Assembly (NCBI GenBank): GCA_940337035.1
Contig: OW679195.1
Span: forward strand, 177,478,015 to 177,542,014
Source: Agriotes lineatus
Taxonomy: Eukaryota > Arthropoda > Insecta > Coleoptera > Elateridae
DNA length: 64,000 nucleotides
Direction of reading: 5' to 3'
Shown: positions 32,502 to 43,494 of the stretch, piece by piece
Position numbering within the stretch: position 1 is the stretch's first letter
Layout: every line of letters begins with the position of its first letter
Notes under the pieces: generated by a model
What the model was told of the DNA's origin: nothing
Databases searched by the model: none
The model's input: only the letters and a program-made list of their open reading frames with translations
Position numbers and translations under genes: made by a program

Positions 32502-33224
32502 TTATTTCTTCGATTTGGTGCCCAGGGACCGACGGGGTTGAGAAACAGAAGAAACGACCTCGCCTGCACGAATGTCACAATACACGTTAACTTCCACGAA
32601 ATCGGAAGCAACCTTAACAAATTCCTGCTTGGGAATCGTAATGGACCCCTTACGAAAAATTTTATCGGCACCTACAGTTGCCTCCAGGACGCCTACAACA
32701 AACTTATCTCTTCTCGCCACACGCGTGTAATTAACTTCCAACACATATCGCGTTTTGACACGCTCTTCAGCTAGCTGCATAGCGAAGCAGACGTTGCCAG
32801 CCTTGTGCTGCACCTGGATGTAAAACTTGAAAACTATGTCGCACCAATTAACAATTAAAAAGTCGTTTTCCACTTCATCCCTTGGTTTGTTGAACACCTT
32901 CGTGTACGTAAAGGTTCTGACACAGGACATATATGTATCAACATGCTTTTCCAGGTGGCTCATCAGTTCGCACGCAGGGACCATCTGACAGAGTGGGCAT
33001 TTTTTAAATGAAGGCAGCAAAGCGGTCCGTTTGGAGGATTGCATTTTCGAGATCTGCTTTTCCAGCATATAATTGCGGGTGCCAGTTATAGCTTGCTTGC
33101 ATATGCAACAAGCGGTTATTTTCTTACAGCAACTGATGCATATGCTGTGCCCTGTTCGACACACCCGTATTTCTTGGGAGAACACATTCAAGCACTTGGG
33201 GCACTCGAGTGCTTTAAAACTCAT
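32502..33224 (-). CDS. SIAH/seven-in-absentia-like RING protein, 240 aa
   Basis: The N-terminal RING resembles SIAH-type E3 ubiquitin ligases: ECPKCLNVF, RVCRTGHSICISCC and TACCICK give zinc ligands C8, C11, C22, H26, C29, C32, C39 or C40, and C42, followed by RNYMLEKQI as in the SIAH family. A second CPLCQMVPACELMSHLEKH (about 74-92) looks like a shortened SIAH-type zinc finger. The C-terminal half is probably a diverged TRAF-like substrate-binding fold, with a basic tail RRSLGTKSKK. SIAH proteins usually have about 280-320 residues, so this one is short. Known family role: RING-dependent ubiquitin transfer in the cytosol; substrates here are unknown. The ATG at 33224 is 8 nt past a splice acceptor. 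No internal stop or frameshift. Insects often carry many diverged SIAH-like copies, and this is probably one of them. Confidence 0.8.
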   Translation of the reverse strand: MSFKALECPKCLNVFSQEIRVCRTGHSICISCCKKITACCICKQAITGTRNYMLEKQISKMQSSKRTALLPSFKKCPLCQMVPACELMSHLEKHVDTYMSCVRTFTYTKVFNKPRDEVENDFLIVNWCDIVFKFYIQVQHKAGNVCFAMQLAEERVKTRYVLEVNYTRVARRDKFVVGVLEATVGADKIFRKGSITIPKQEFVKVASDFVEVNVYCDIRAGEVVSSVSQPRRSLGTKSKK

Positions 33225-33231
33225 CGTTAAT

Positions 33232-33341
33232 CTGAAACCGGAAACGTGCTAGGATTAATATATTATTTCAACAATCGTTTAAACAGAAAATGTGTAAATT
33301 TATATACATATACGCATATTCTACGAAATGATGATAATTAC
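33232..33341 (-). other. 5' UTR intron of the RING gene (predicted)
   Basis: Minus strand: CAACTACAG/GTAATTATC donor at 33342/33341 and TTTCCGGTTTCAG/ATTAACG acceptor at 33232/33231. The 110-bp size is typical for insects. The presumed 5' exon (33342 to about 33480) cannot be coding in frame with the CDS because a TAA precedes the ATG. Confidence 0.55.
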
Positions 33342-33593
33342 CTGTAGTTGCTTGGGAATTTAACACGAGCTGGTGTAATATTGAAACCTCGGAACTCTGG
33401 TTCAAATTAATATTGAAAACTGCAAGCAAGCGCATAGCGAATTTAACATGCCTGAATGCTTTATCTAAAGAGAACATGCTTTTGATTACATTTCACAAGG
33501 TTGTTTTAGTGTATGTCTACTTAATAAATAAATTTCTACAACTGCAGTGATAATGGGTTTGCCAATACTGTCCTCTCTACCAGCACTTATTAT

Positions 33594-34161
33594 TAAAGCT
33601 GATACTTATATGCACTCAAATGTACGAAAATATGCGCATATATATGCATACATTTTGTTGTCTATATGCACCCAAAGTTACAATAAATGCACATAATATG
33701 CTCTTTTTTTTTAAATAAGCAGAAGTATTCTAAATAACGTAAACATTTTTAATTATTTTGTATGAATATATTTATTTTTCTAATTTTTATTCAGACGGCA
33801 TTCATTTCCACCTTTGACTATATAAACATGAACTGACAACGCCAACTTCACGTTGTAAGCCAACATAAAAAATGAGACTTCCTCTAACCCTGCCAGACTA
33901 TTATTCAGCAACACTCTAAGTTCGACTCTTGAAATGGATTCTATGGGAAAAGTGGGGGTTGCTGGCAGTCCATGTTTATATATTAAAAAAATATGGAAAA
34001 TCTAGAAAGTATGCTCAAAAACTTATATATATGCAAAATATGCAAAATGAAAATTGGCTCAAACGATTTGTTTTCACATAATTAGTATATATCTTATGCA
34101 AAAAGTTTCGCCGGCATATCAATTATAGAAAATATGCATTTGCCATATAATATCAGCTTTA
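33594..34161. mobile_element. 568-bp hAT-type MITE with 8-bp target duplication
   Basis: Ends TAAAGCTGATA and, inverted, TAAAGCTGATA, fitting the YARNG start of hAT termini. An exact 8-bp duplication CTTATTAT lies at 33586-33593 and 34162-34169. Both subterminal regions are rich in ATATGCA words, which in hAT elements often serve as transposase-binding repeats. No coding capacity, so it would depend on a transposase elsewhere. Confidence 0.92.
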
Positions 34162-34169
34162 CTTATTAT

Positions 34170-34867
34170 ACCGCTTATTAGCATTATAATTGAGGCTTTC
34201 CAATTTTATGATTGTTTTTAGTTCTAACTTTTTGATCTTAATAGAGGCTATATTTTGTATATTTACTTTAGAAATGTACTTTTATACAATTTTAATAACT
34301 CCAACGATAAGATACCTAGCCTACATAATGTAATTCTCAACTTTTATATTTTAATAAAAAATAATTAGTTACTGCAAATTAAAAACACAAACAATTTATT
34401 ATTTAATTATTACAATTTGATCAAACAATTTGGAAAAAGTTCCCCTTAAAGAATGAATAAATATTTATTCTTATATTAGGCAATAAGTAGACAATTGGCT
34501 AAATACAGTGTGCTTGGTTTTTCATTACACTCACTTTAAGATCTGCTGGTTACAGTGGCTATATAAAGACAGTATGGTCAATTTTGGTCATTTTTCTGAT
34601 TGGCTATTGAAATTTCCGCCATCTTCAGTCGATCACGAAATTGCACATAGTCACATAAAATTGTAAGTCCTTTATTATTGAAAGTAGCTCCAATATCAAG
34701 TGGAATGATATGATCCTCATAAAATTCTACAGTATTCTGTATGAACGAATGCCGAATTGTCGTTTGCTAACTAAATGTTAATGACAATACTTTTTGCAAA
34801 AATTGCGCATTAACCCGAATCAAAAACTATATAAAAATTTTAATGCCAAAGATTATTTCATGAAATT
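34170..34867. other. AT-rich DNA, nothing recognised
   Basis: No gene or complete element visible. Confidence 0.4.
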
Positions 34868-35166
34868 AATAGTTATTTATGTATTAAGAGCATTTCCCGA
34901 GAGCTATAATCGTGATTAAGCACGTGGTACCAACTTTTTATTTCATTTTAGTCCTCAAAATGGACAAAATTCAAGGAATCAGTATTTTGGCTACAGACTA
35001 CGGCGTCATCATTATGCTGGGGCTGTGCATTTTTGGATTGCTATGGTTTCTATGCAGATTGTTGTTGTTGGTATACTACATCGTTGGTGCTTGTTATACT
35101 GCTTAGCAACTTTATAGGCCCTAGGGCTATAAAAGCTATTTTACACCCTCTATCGAGGGCCAATAA
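34868..35166 (+). repeat. Repeat F, copy 2
   Basis: Reverse-oriented homologue of 1301-1588. It contains a 64-codon frame (34912-35106) rich in hydrophobic residues, which is not open in copy 1 and so is not a gene. Confidence 0.7.
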
Positions 35167-35749
35167 ACAAGATTATGGTTCCAAAATGAAATAAAAATAA
35201 TGTATGGGCTATGTAACACTGAATATTCTATTCCTCTAAATTAACTGGTGGTATAAATACAACGGTTTGATTGTGACTACCACAAAATTCTTTTTCGAGT
35301 TTTTGTACTGTGAATATGAAATTGGTGATAGATTCCTAGGTTATAATAAACCGATTAAACCTAATATACCTTAGTACAAAGCCCCTTCAGTAAGAAGTTA
35401 TGGGGCCTCAAAGTTAATTTTAATTTTATTATCTTTTATTTTTCTTAAATTTTAGGTTATTATCTGAAAGGGAATTAAAAAGCATAAGCGTAAATGGAAC
35501 GGTTTGCCTTATGTCAGGCCATTTTCTATTTTTCCTTAATTTGGATAATTAAATAACCATTTAGAACAGTTTTGGTACATAATTGGCGAGTTCGCCTGTA
35601 TTTTGGACCCGTTTCGGCATTATAATATCTTTTATACGGTAGCTTTTCGTATCACACAAAAATCCTAACCCGCATGTGGCTTTTGGTTCCGCTTAACAAC
35701 CTGGCATTTCGCGCGAATTTCTATACAGTCGCTTTTGCAGCTGGTTGTT
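35167..35749. other. AT-rich DNA, nothing recognised
   Basis: No gene or complete element visible. Confidence 0.4.
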
Positions 35750-37140
35750 TCATCGCATGCAGAGACGCTTAATTTCTACTTATTTAAAACTTAGTCCGTG
35801 AGACCGAGTGAGAAACCCTTCCCGAATTTTATATAAAACATCTGTCGATTTTTCTAGCACCGAGGCAGCTGCGGCGTCATGACGCAGCGACCTTGGCTTT
35901 CTATTGGTTACATCTGTTAGACAGGAATTTTAGCGTGAAGCTCCGTTGGCGTCCGTGTTCAGTCAGTCAGTTTCGAGCCAGTATTCTTAAGAGACGCTGC
36001 GAGCGTTTAGGCTCCCGACGGTCGAGGGGCCTTCGGGCACTGCGTCCGGTATTCTGTGCTGCTACAGCTTCTTGATTCATCACCGAGTGATCCAAGTAAC
36101 GGCCTAGTCCATTTTTATGTTTTGCCAATGGGGTATGAACATTCCACCCACGCTTGAAGCAAGGGGGAACATTCCGGACGTCACTGCATTCTGCTCACGC
36201 CACGTATCGAAAACGCAACGATAGACGACGCCTACACGTAGCGCACTGCTCCCGTCTTGAGGCCGATATAGTACCCAGGTAACATTGTGTTATTAACTGT
36301 TTCGCCAGCATGTGCATAAATTAACAACATTGTCGTACATTGTTTCGCTGCGAGCCAGTCTTGCTTCTGCAATTAAACTCACATAAAGTAACAATAGTGT
36401 TGTACACTGTTCTACTGCGAGCCAGTCTTGTTTTGCAATTAAACTCACATAAATTAGCAATAGTGTCGTACACTGTTTCGCTGGGAGCCAGTCTTGTTTT
36501 GCAATTAAACTCACATACTCGTGCCCGGGGTCCCAAGTGATGTCTGGTACACCCACGTGTAAATCTTACGCGTGTGTAATATGCTTGTTTAGCAGTAAGT
36601 CTTAATTTCGCTAAAACTGAATTTGTCTTGTTGTACGCCTCAGCTATATGTCGTAGCTTTTAAGTAAAGCGCTTCCCAGCTGGGCGTTTCTCGTAAATCG
36701 ATTATTACAAATTGCTATACGTGCCGACCACGTTGGTAGTACTGTAAGTTGTTTGTTTGGTCATGTGAAGTGGCCCAATAGATGAATTAACTGTACTGTC
36801 TTATGATTTTTCCCTTGTGTATTGTGCATGTTTGTTTACAAGGTGACTGAGTCACTATGTCACGATCGATGTAAGGTGAGGCACGGACGTGGTGAGTGAG
36901 CGCTGTGGCTTCCAGAAGTAGCTTATGAGTATCTTTCGCCCCGTTTGACCCTCAAGGTCCTGTTGAACGTGGGTCTCCTGGATTTGGATCTTGTGGCGCC
37001 CATTTATTTGGTAACACCTTATATATACCGGCAACACGCTTGCTCTTTGGTGTCTCGGTTAAGAACCCCGCCCCCCCCCTGAGCGTATTTGGTCCGAGGC
37101 CTTTAACCTGTTTCTTAGGATTTCCAGGGTGAGCATGCAC
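35750..37140 (+). other. GC-rich block with promoter-like motifs
   Basis: Contains TTATATAAAAC near 35829-35838 (TATA-like), CAGTCAGTCAGTTTCGAG near 35960 (arthropod initiator-like TCAGT), a three-unit tandem repeat (36305-36525), and TGGCGCCCA near 36994, which resembles the start of a tRNA primer-binding site but is not preceded by a clear LTR end. Frames of 60-87 codons come from the tandem repeat or CpG bias. It could be a solo LTR, a host promoter plus non-coding exon, or an old retroelement end. Confidence 0.35.
36305..36525 (+). repeat. Tandem repeat, 66-67-bp period, 3 copies
   Basis: GAGCCAGTCTTG occurs at about 36352, 36419 and 36485, each followed by GCAATTAAACTCACATA. Copies are about 85-90% alike by eye. 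Confidence 0.85.
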
Positions 37141-38411
37141 ATTTCCCGGACTTGTCTAGTTATTTGGTACTCGCACAGTCGTGAGTGTCGATAAGTCAGT
37201 TTGATACTGTAACACTTATAATGCCTATCAAAAGCTTTTGGTTGTCATTAAGACTCCAATTATCAAGTAGCCATAATTATAAAAACAATGTGTAATGATT
37301 GCGATCTAGTAAACAACAATTATGAATCAATTAATAACACTCGTGACACAGAAATGTTTTCTTTTGTGTTTACGTAAATACCCCAACAACGAATTCTCCA
37401 ATGCTGAAATGATGTCGCTGCATATTCGTAAGCTCAAACTAATTGTTTATGTCACCAACGTGTTTAATTAATCCAGCACTGTTGTTTATAGAATCGCAAG
37501 CACTATTCATTGTTTTTCTGATCTTGGCTACTTGATAATTGCACGTCTTAATCACAACCAAAATATTTGATAGCCATATTAAGGTAAACGGTTGCTTTTA
37601 CGCTTATAAACTAAGAGTATTTTATTTATACATTTTTTAATTCCTTTGCAGATAATAACTTAAAATTTCCAAAATTGTTACAGATATCAAAGTTACAGCT
37701 ATAAATATTTTTTTAAAGGTAGGTAAAGGGCCTTTTACAGTCGAAATTAATTTATGAAAACTTTTCCACTAGTTCACTATATAATAGTAAACACGTGTGC
37801 CAAAATTCAAATCAATATCTTTACATTTGTGAAAATTAATATAAAAAGAAGAAATTCAAAAATTAAACTTTTTAGCTATAACTTCTTACTGGAGGAACTT
37901 TTTTACTAAGGTATATTATATTTAATCAGTTTATTATAACCTAAAGAATCTATTACCGCTTGGTGTCCCTTTGTTTTGACACTGTATATGTACATAAGCG
38001 TAAGCGAGCCAGACAATTCCGAGTGAGGCGAGGGTGACAAGTTAATTTTATTCCTACAATCATGTCAAAGGTGACAGTTTTTACACGATTTCTAGTGTCA
38101 AAACTAACTGTTTATGCCACTTTTAATTTTAGCACGGGAATTATATTATCTATTGCACGTTGCCAAAATTAGGTGCAATAATGAATGTTATAAGACAGGT
38201 TTTCTTGCCGGAGCGCAAATGACGTATGAAACGAGCTTTTTATACTATTTTATTAATTTCAATTACTGAAAATACTGTCAGCAATTTACTTGTCCTATAA
38301 ACTCTGAAAATTTAAATTGTATTATGCTATTGAAGCACTCAAAGCAGCTTTTTGGGTGCTTTAATGACTTTACTATAGGTGCAAAATTTTAACAAACTAA
38401 ATCGCACACTT
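37141..38411. other. AT-rich DNA with possible decayed hairpin
   Basis: No gene. Near 38000-38035 is a run AAGCGTAAGCGAGCC and GAGTGAGGCGAGGG, similar to the loop sequences of the palindromic hairpin class, but arms are not clear. Confidence 0.35.
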
Positions 38412-38755
38412 TGCCGCTTATCTGTGTATCAAACCTAACAGATATAAAATAAATGTAAAAAAAACTACAATGGGCAACAAGAAGCTTTTTGAATACAATG
38501 CAGTCGTATGGCGGCGACACGAAGTACACTCCCGTTGAAGTCCCTTCCGCAGGCACTGAAATCGCGCTGGGTACGAATACCTCCCGTCTGCAATCTGCAA
38601 ACTGATGTAATTTGCATTAATAAGCGTTTCCTTTCATTGCTTTAGTATTATTAGGTACGTTAACATAAAACCCCTAGTTGCCTTTGATTTTTCAAGATAT
38701 TTAGTATCACAACTTCCACTTTCGAGAGAATTTCTAAGTAAAGCCCTTTAGATTT
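38412..38755 (+). repeat. Family A copy A9, rear half
   Basis: Starts CAAACCTAACAGATATAAAA, has a middle with degenerate box B GGGTACGAATACC near 38570, then CTGATGTAATTTGCATTAAT, and the tail AATTTCTAAGTAAAGCCC. It abuts the head of the next unit without a gap. Confidence 0.75.
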
Positions 38756-39600
38756 TTACTTCCCTCGTCTAAAAGACGAAGAAAGTTATCGCGAAAAAAT
38801 CACCTTCCTTTCTTCAGATCTTCACTTTTTAGGGTCCGTCCCTAGATTCCGAAAAACAGGTTTTCTCAATTCCGTCCGCCTGTCCGTCTGTTGCCGGTAT
38901 AACTCCAAAACTAATTGTTGTAGGTAAGACGATATTTTACATGCGGATTATACGTCTTCCTGGCATAAAACTGAGAAAATTTCGGTAAAATATACTAAAT
39001 GAGCACCTAAAAAAAATTAAATTCTGCTTATTTTTGCTATAACCAAGAACTATTACTTCAATTAAAGTAATATTTTGCTTGTAGCTCATGTTTTTAACCC
39101 TGGCGAAAAATGCAATATTTTGGACATAACATATACAGGGTGAACACTTTTAAAAATAAAATTGTTTATTTTTGCTTTAACTGAGAAATAGATAAAAGTA
39201 ATAATTTGCACATAACTCAGGCTTTACCCTTGACGAAAATGAGACCTAACAGATACAAGATAAATGTTGTAAAAAACAAAAAGCGGCAATGAATAAGTGC
39301 GTTGTATTTAGTGGAGCTGCATCGCAGAAATCCGAACGATCTCGAGTGGCAGCGTGCGACAAATGGTCGAACATTGAATTCGCATTCGCAGGCGCTGAAG
39401 TTCGAATCCCACTGCCGGTAATAGTTTTTTATTTCAAAATCGATGTAATTCGCATTACCAGGTGTTTTATTTCATTGTTTCAGTAGTACTGGGAGAATGA
39501 AGATATGTTTATCCTTATTTTCCTTTGATTTTTAAAATTGTTTAGTGTCACAACGCCACTTGCGAAGAAAGTTCTAAGTAAAAACCTTTACAGTTTTTTT
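38756..39600 (+). repeat. Family A copy A10, most complete unit (845 bp)
   Basis: Runs from ACTTCCCTCGTCTAAAAGAC through TTCACTTTTTAGGGTCC, a CCGCCTGTCCGTCTGTTG tract, TATAACTCCAAAACTAATTG, TACATGCGGATTATACGTC, two ATACAGGGTGAACAC-type blocks, GCACATAACTCAGGC, a tRNA-like region (39295-39420) with box B GAAGTTCGAATCCCACTG, then GATGTAATTCGCATTACCAG and the tail GTTCTAAGTAAAAACCTTTAC. It serves as the reference for the family. Confidence 0.8.
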
Positions 39601-41060
39601 AAATAACAATCCAATGTTCTAACTGAGCACTATTAGCCTCTGATTCAATTTTATTGCAGCTTCCACAAAGTTCTGAATGCAGTGAAGATGAATTACAGCG
39701 CTTTAGAGATTAATCGAAGTTAAATATTATTCTAGTGGGACATAAAGTTAGCCATGTTAACATTGTATCTAATTTCAGTAATGTCGCTACTTACAGAAGT
39801 ACTTCATAAATCACCTCAAGCGAAGAGGTTGTCAAAACAAATTTATAAAAGAGTTAAAAAAACTGTTTCACATTTCCTTTTAAGGTTTAATTTATTTGAA
39901 CCGCTGAAGCCACCCACGCGAAAATGGGTACAATTAGCCGCAAACACCTTCCTTTTCACAAATCTCATGCCGTGCCAGAAGCAGCATGGGTTAATGACTT
40001 GAAAAGTACTCGAATTTTGGTAAGGATTAGGCCTTTCAAGTCAGCCAAGCATAAATCTCAGCTTTCAACACCACCCGTTAAAATGAACATCTGAGATAGT
40101 TTTCGGCATGTAGTGATTTGTTATCCGAAAACGGCTAACTGATTCTTCAGTGTAATTAAAAGTTAAAAAAATAACACGTGTTCTAAGCCATGCTCTCGTC
40201 CCACACCAGAGGCGATGATTAATTATCTGTCTACTCAGCCAAAGACTAAGCATGAACTATTAATTGCGTTTAATTGCCGGCTGATATATAATTTGCTTTT
40301 TGAGGTGGGCAGGCTGTCTGTAAATTATATCATAGCAAATAATTTTATTTATGAACCTTACCATAGTTTATTAAGTGCCTCTACAAGAGTCTATAAAAAG
40401 AAACTTGGTGACACTTCTACACAGCTTGGTAAGGATTTGTGATGGTTTTACTTGCTTCGTTGTATTGTATTATAGATAGTATAAATCTTCTTGTTCATCT
40501 TAGATTTTATACATTTTTACTGGAACAATATATGCTCAGTTAGTTTGCTTATTGGCTAAATGTACTCTAATAAAATAGAAGACGAATTTAACGTCTATTT
40601 GAAGCAACTATCCATTCGATGTTTTCAAAATAGTGCACCAAATCGTACAGGCTCCTTCTACCATTGAGCAACGCAATGGAAGGGAAGATCCATTTGCTAG
40701 TAAAACTATGATTGGCAAACGCTAAGTGATACAAAAATATAATTGCGACGAACAAAATTAGAATAATACAAGACCTGGTAGTTCTCACCTACTACTTTTT
40801 CTTCTACTAAATTTATTAAGCATGACTGTTTTACGCTAATGAGACTCAAATAGATCCTGTTATCAGTAATACATATTACTGTTTAAGGGTCAGTTATAAA
40901 TAAATCCCTAAAAAATTAATTAAATGTAAGAAATTGCCTTCGTCGAATATAAAGCTAAATACAGAACTTAACAACTAATGAAGTAATAAGAACAAAACAT
41001 CAGCATAGTTGTAGTTGTATTTCTGTTTCAGTACAAATTCGCATGCCAAAACTTTGACTA
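39601..41060. other. AT-rich DNA, nothing recognised
   Basis: Frames of 60-82 codons at 39754 and 40215 have no recognisable domain and no conserved counterpart. Confidence 0.35.
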
Positions 41061-42707
41061 TTTGAAATCAGAGCTGGGCAGTAATTAATTACTTTGTAAT
41101 TAAATTACTTTTTGTATATTCGCCTTGGAATTGAATTACTTTTCAAAATGCGGTAATTGTAATTAGTAATGGCCAGTTTTGTTAAAAAGTACTTGATAAT
41201 TACTTTTTGAAAGTAATTAATTACTACATTCAATTACTCAATTACATTTGAGTAATTAAATTACTCTAAAGTATTTAAATTACTTTACAAGTATTTTAAT
41301 TACTTGTGAGCATTGAAATTACTCCAGTTAATTGAATTACTTTGTGGTAAGTAATTCAATTACTGAATTTCTGACCTCGACGACTGGGTGCTAAATTTTC
41401 AGAACCCAAAAAGTAAGATAAGGTCCTATTAAGTTACCTAAAGGAAATCGCAATAGGGTATTTTCGGAGCAATAAAGAATAATTTATGACTTCCTCTGAG
41501 GAGTCGAACAACAGGTAGTTTTGTGCAACATTCGCATTTTTAACGTGTGCACGGGCCACGGGCAAAGAGAACCATATTTGGTGTATTGTGGAATGTTGGT
41601 GTAGCTGTCATGTGCAGGTTGTAACAGTGTACGTAATATTTATTGTGTAATACGCTAAAAATATTTTTGCGGTAAGTAAATTACAGATTACAATAACTAC
41701 GGTAAAAATAATTTCATTTGTGCCATAATAATTGATAAATAGCTTCATTAGACGATCGATATTGGTTCACAATAACTGTTTATTCATTTCAATTTGCTTG
41801 TTTTAAATGATGTACCAGCGTAGGGTCATACTGCCGTGCAAGTGTAACAGGCGTTAAGTCCAGAAAATTACGTTTTTGAGTAAGGAATTGAACTAAACTG
41901 CCAAAATGCAATAACAACATTTAAACAACATAAAACACAAATAAAATGTGCCTAACTGCGAAATTCCATGTCTGTTTGACAAAAGAATGGGGTATGGTAT
42001 TAATACAATTTTAAAAGGCGGAATAAGTTTGTCTTTTACTGCACTTTTAGATTGCACCCTCACGTTAGGCATATTTAATACTAGATTGTTCCGCAAATTA
42101 AGAAAAGTGAGTTTTTCAACATTTCATTTACAAACAGCAAAGCGAGCGGATTAATTTTACACGAACATGGAAGAATCAGTTTTCTAACATATTCAATGTG
42201 CTATTTTTTCGAATACCATTACAGAATCTAGACAAAATGAAATTCGATATTTCTTCAAGTTCTAAAAAATATTTTTCGACAATCTGCCTAGGGAGACAAT
42301 ATGAATACAGTTAGTAGTCGCTTGGTGGAGTGAACAATTATTTTACATTAACAATAAAAATGTATCATTATATGTTCGAAAGAACATGTTTGTTTAGCTC
42401 ATTTCATAAAAACCTAACTTTAATTTTAACTTTTAATATTACAAATGGATACACACAAAAGGGTTGGTGCAGCAATACCCTTATAATTAATACAATATTG
42501 AATATATAAATGAAGAGGTACAGCAAGATTCAGACAATCCAAATGCAGCAGAAGACGAACATTTTGTTGGTTTTAACAATCCCTCTACATCAACTATAAA
42601 CAAAGAAATAGACCTTAAAGGCAAAATAGAACTCGAATTACCTCGTTATTTGGAAGATAAAAGAACAGATTTAAATATACAAAATGAATATCCCCTGATG
42701 AAATTTC

Positions 42708-43353
42708 TATTTCTTTTACAATAACGGAAGTATTGGATTCACCCCAAAAATTTGAAATTGAGTTTTCAACAGATCACGTTTTAGAGTTCCCTGAACCCAA
42801 AACCATGTTTTTGTTCATTGGTCTGTCTATGTGTCTGTTTGTGAACAGAAAATCTCAAAAACGAAAAGAGGTATGACGTTGAAACTTCATATATAAGTTT
42901 TGCGTACCATCTAGATGCGACAGCAAGCTTTTGAAGAAAATCGCATAACCGGAAGTAGGGTGTTTACTCTTGTGATATTTCAGTATTTTTCGATTTTTTC
43001 AAAAACGGTTCTAACGATTTTTTTTCAAACTTTACACTTTTAATGTGTATTAATGTGAGATAGGTGATTTTCCAGTTGCATACCTCTAAAATGGGTTTCT
43101 TTTGTTTTTTCTTTTTTATTTATTAACTCCTATTTTAAATAGAACACCTGGTATATTATTACATTTTTAAATTCAGCTTAAACTGTTAGAGAAAATTTGT
43201 CACTTCAACTAACGCTCTATTTTGTACAGTTTCTGTAGAATTTGTAATTTTTGAATTTTTTTGACAAATGCTTAAAAATTAAAATTCAAATTTTTGGCTA
43301 ATTATAAGATCACTGTAAAAGAAAGTTGTGTGCTTGTATCACGCCAGATTTTT
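42708..43353 (+). repeat. Repeat B, copy 1 (in hAT transposase)
   Basis: Homologous to 53742-54452. Starts CTTTTACAATAACGGAAGTA and includes GAGTTTTCAACAGATC, CGTTTTAGAGTTCCCTGAA, TCTGTCTATGTGTCTG, ATCTCAAAAACGAAAAGAGG, GCGACAGCAAGCTTTTGAAG and GAACACCTGGTATATTATTA. It ends CACTGTAAAAGAAAG plus about 30 bp. An inverted TTCTTTTACA lies at both ends. Confidence 0.85.
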
Positions 43354-43404
43354 TTTTAAATACAGCACAAATTGCCTTCCTCTGCACCAGTTAAAAGACT
43401 TTTT

Positions 43405-43494
43405 GCTTCCCTCGTCTAAAAGACGAAGGAAGTATTGTAATCGCGAAAAAATCACCTTCGGAGATTTCTTCAGTTTCCACGTTTCAGGGCCCCT
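43405..43494 (+). repeat. Family A head fragment (A11) in hAT
   Basis: CTTCCCTCGTCTAAAAGACG, AAATCACCTTCGGAGATTTC and CACGTTTCAGGGCCCC, stopping before the TCTG tract. It lies directly after the LPSSAPVKRLFA codons. Confidence 0.8.

Noticed and set aside
32538..32774. Plus-strand frames at 32538 and 33039
   Set aside because: Antisense shadows of the RING protein gene.
33268..33477. 69-codon minus-strand frame upstream of the RING gene
   Set aside because: It crosses the predicted splice donor at 33341 and, when spliced, meets a stop before the RING ATG; treated as 5' UTR.
36293..36556. Frames of 66-87 codons with repeated sequence
   Set aside because: Products of the 66-67-bp tandem repeat; open on both strands.
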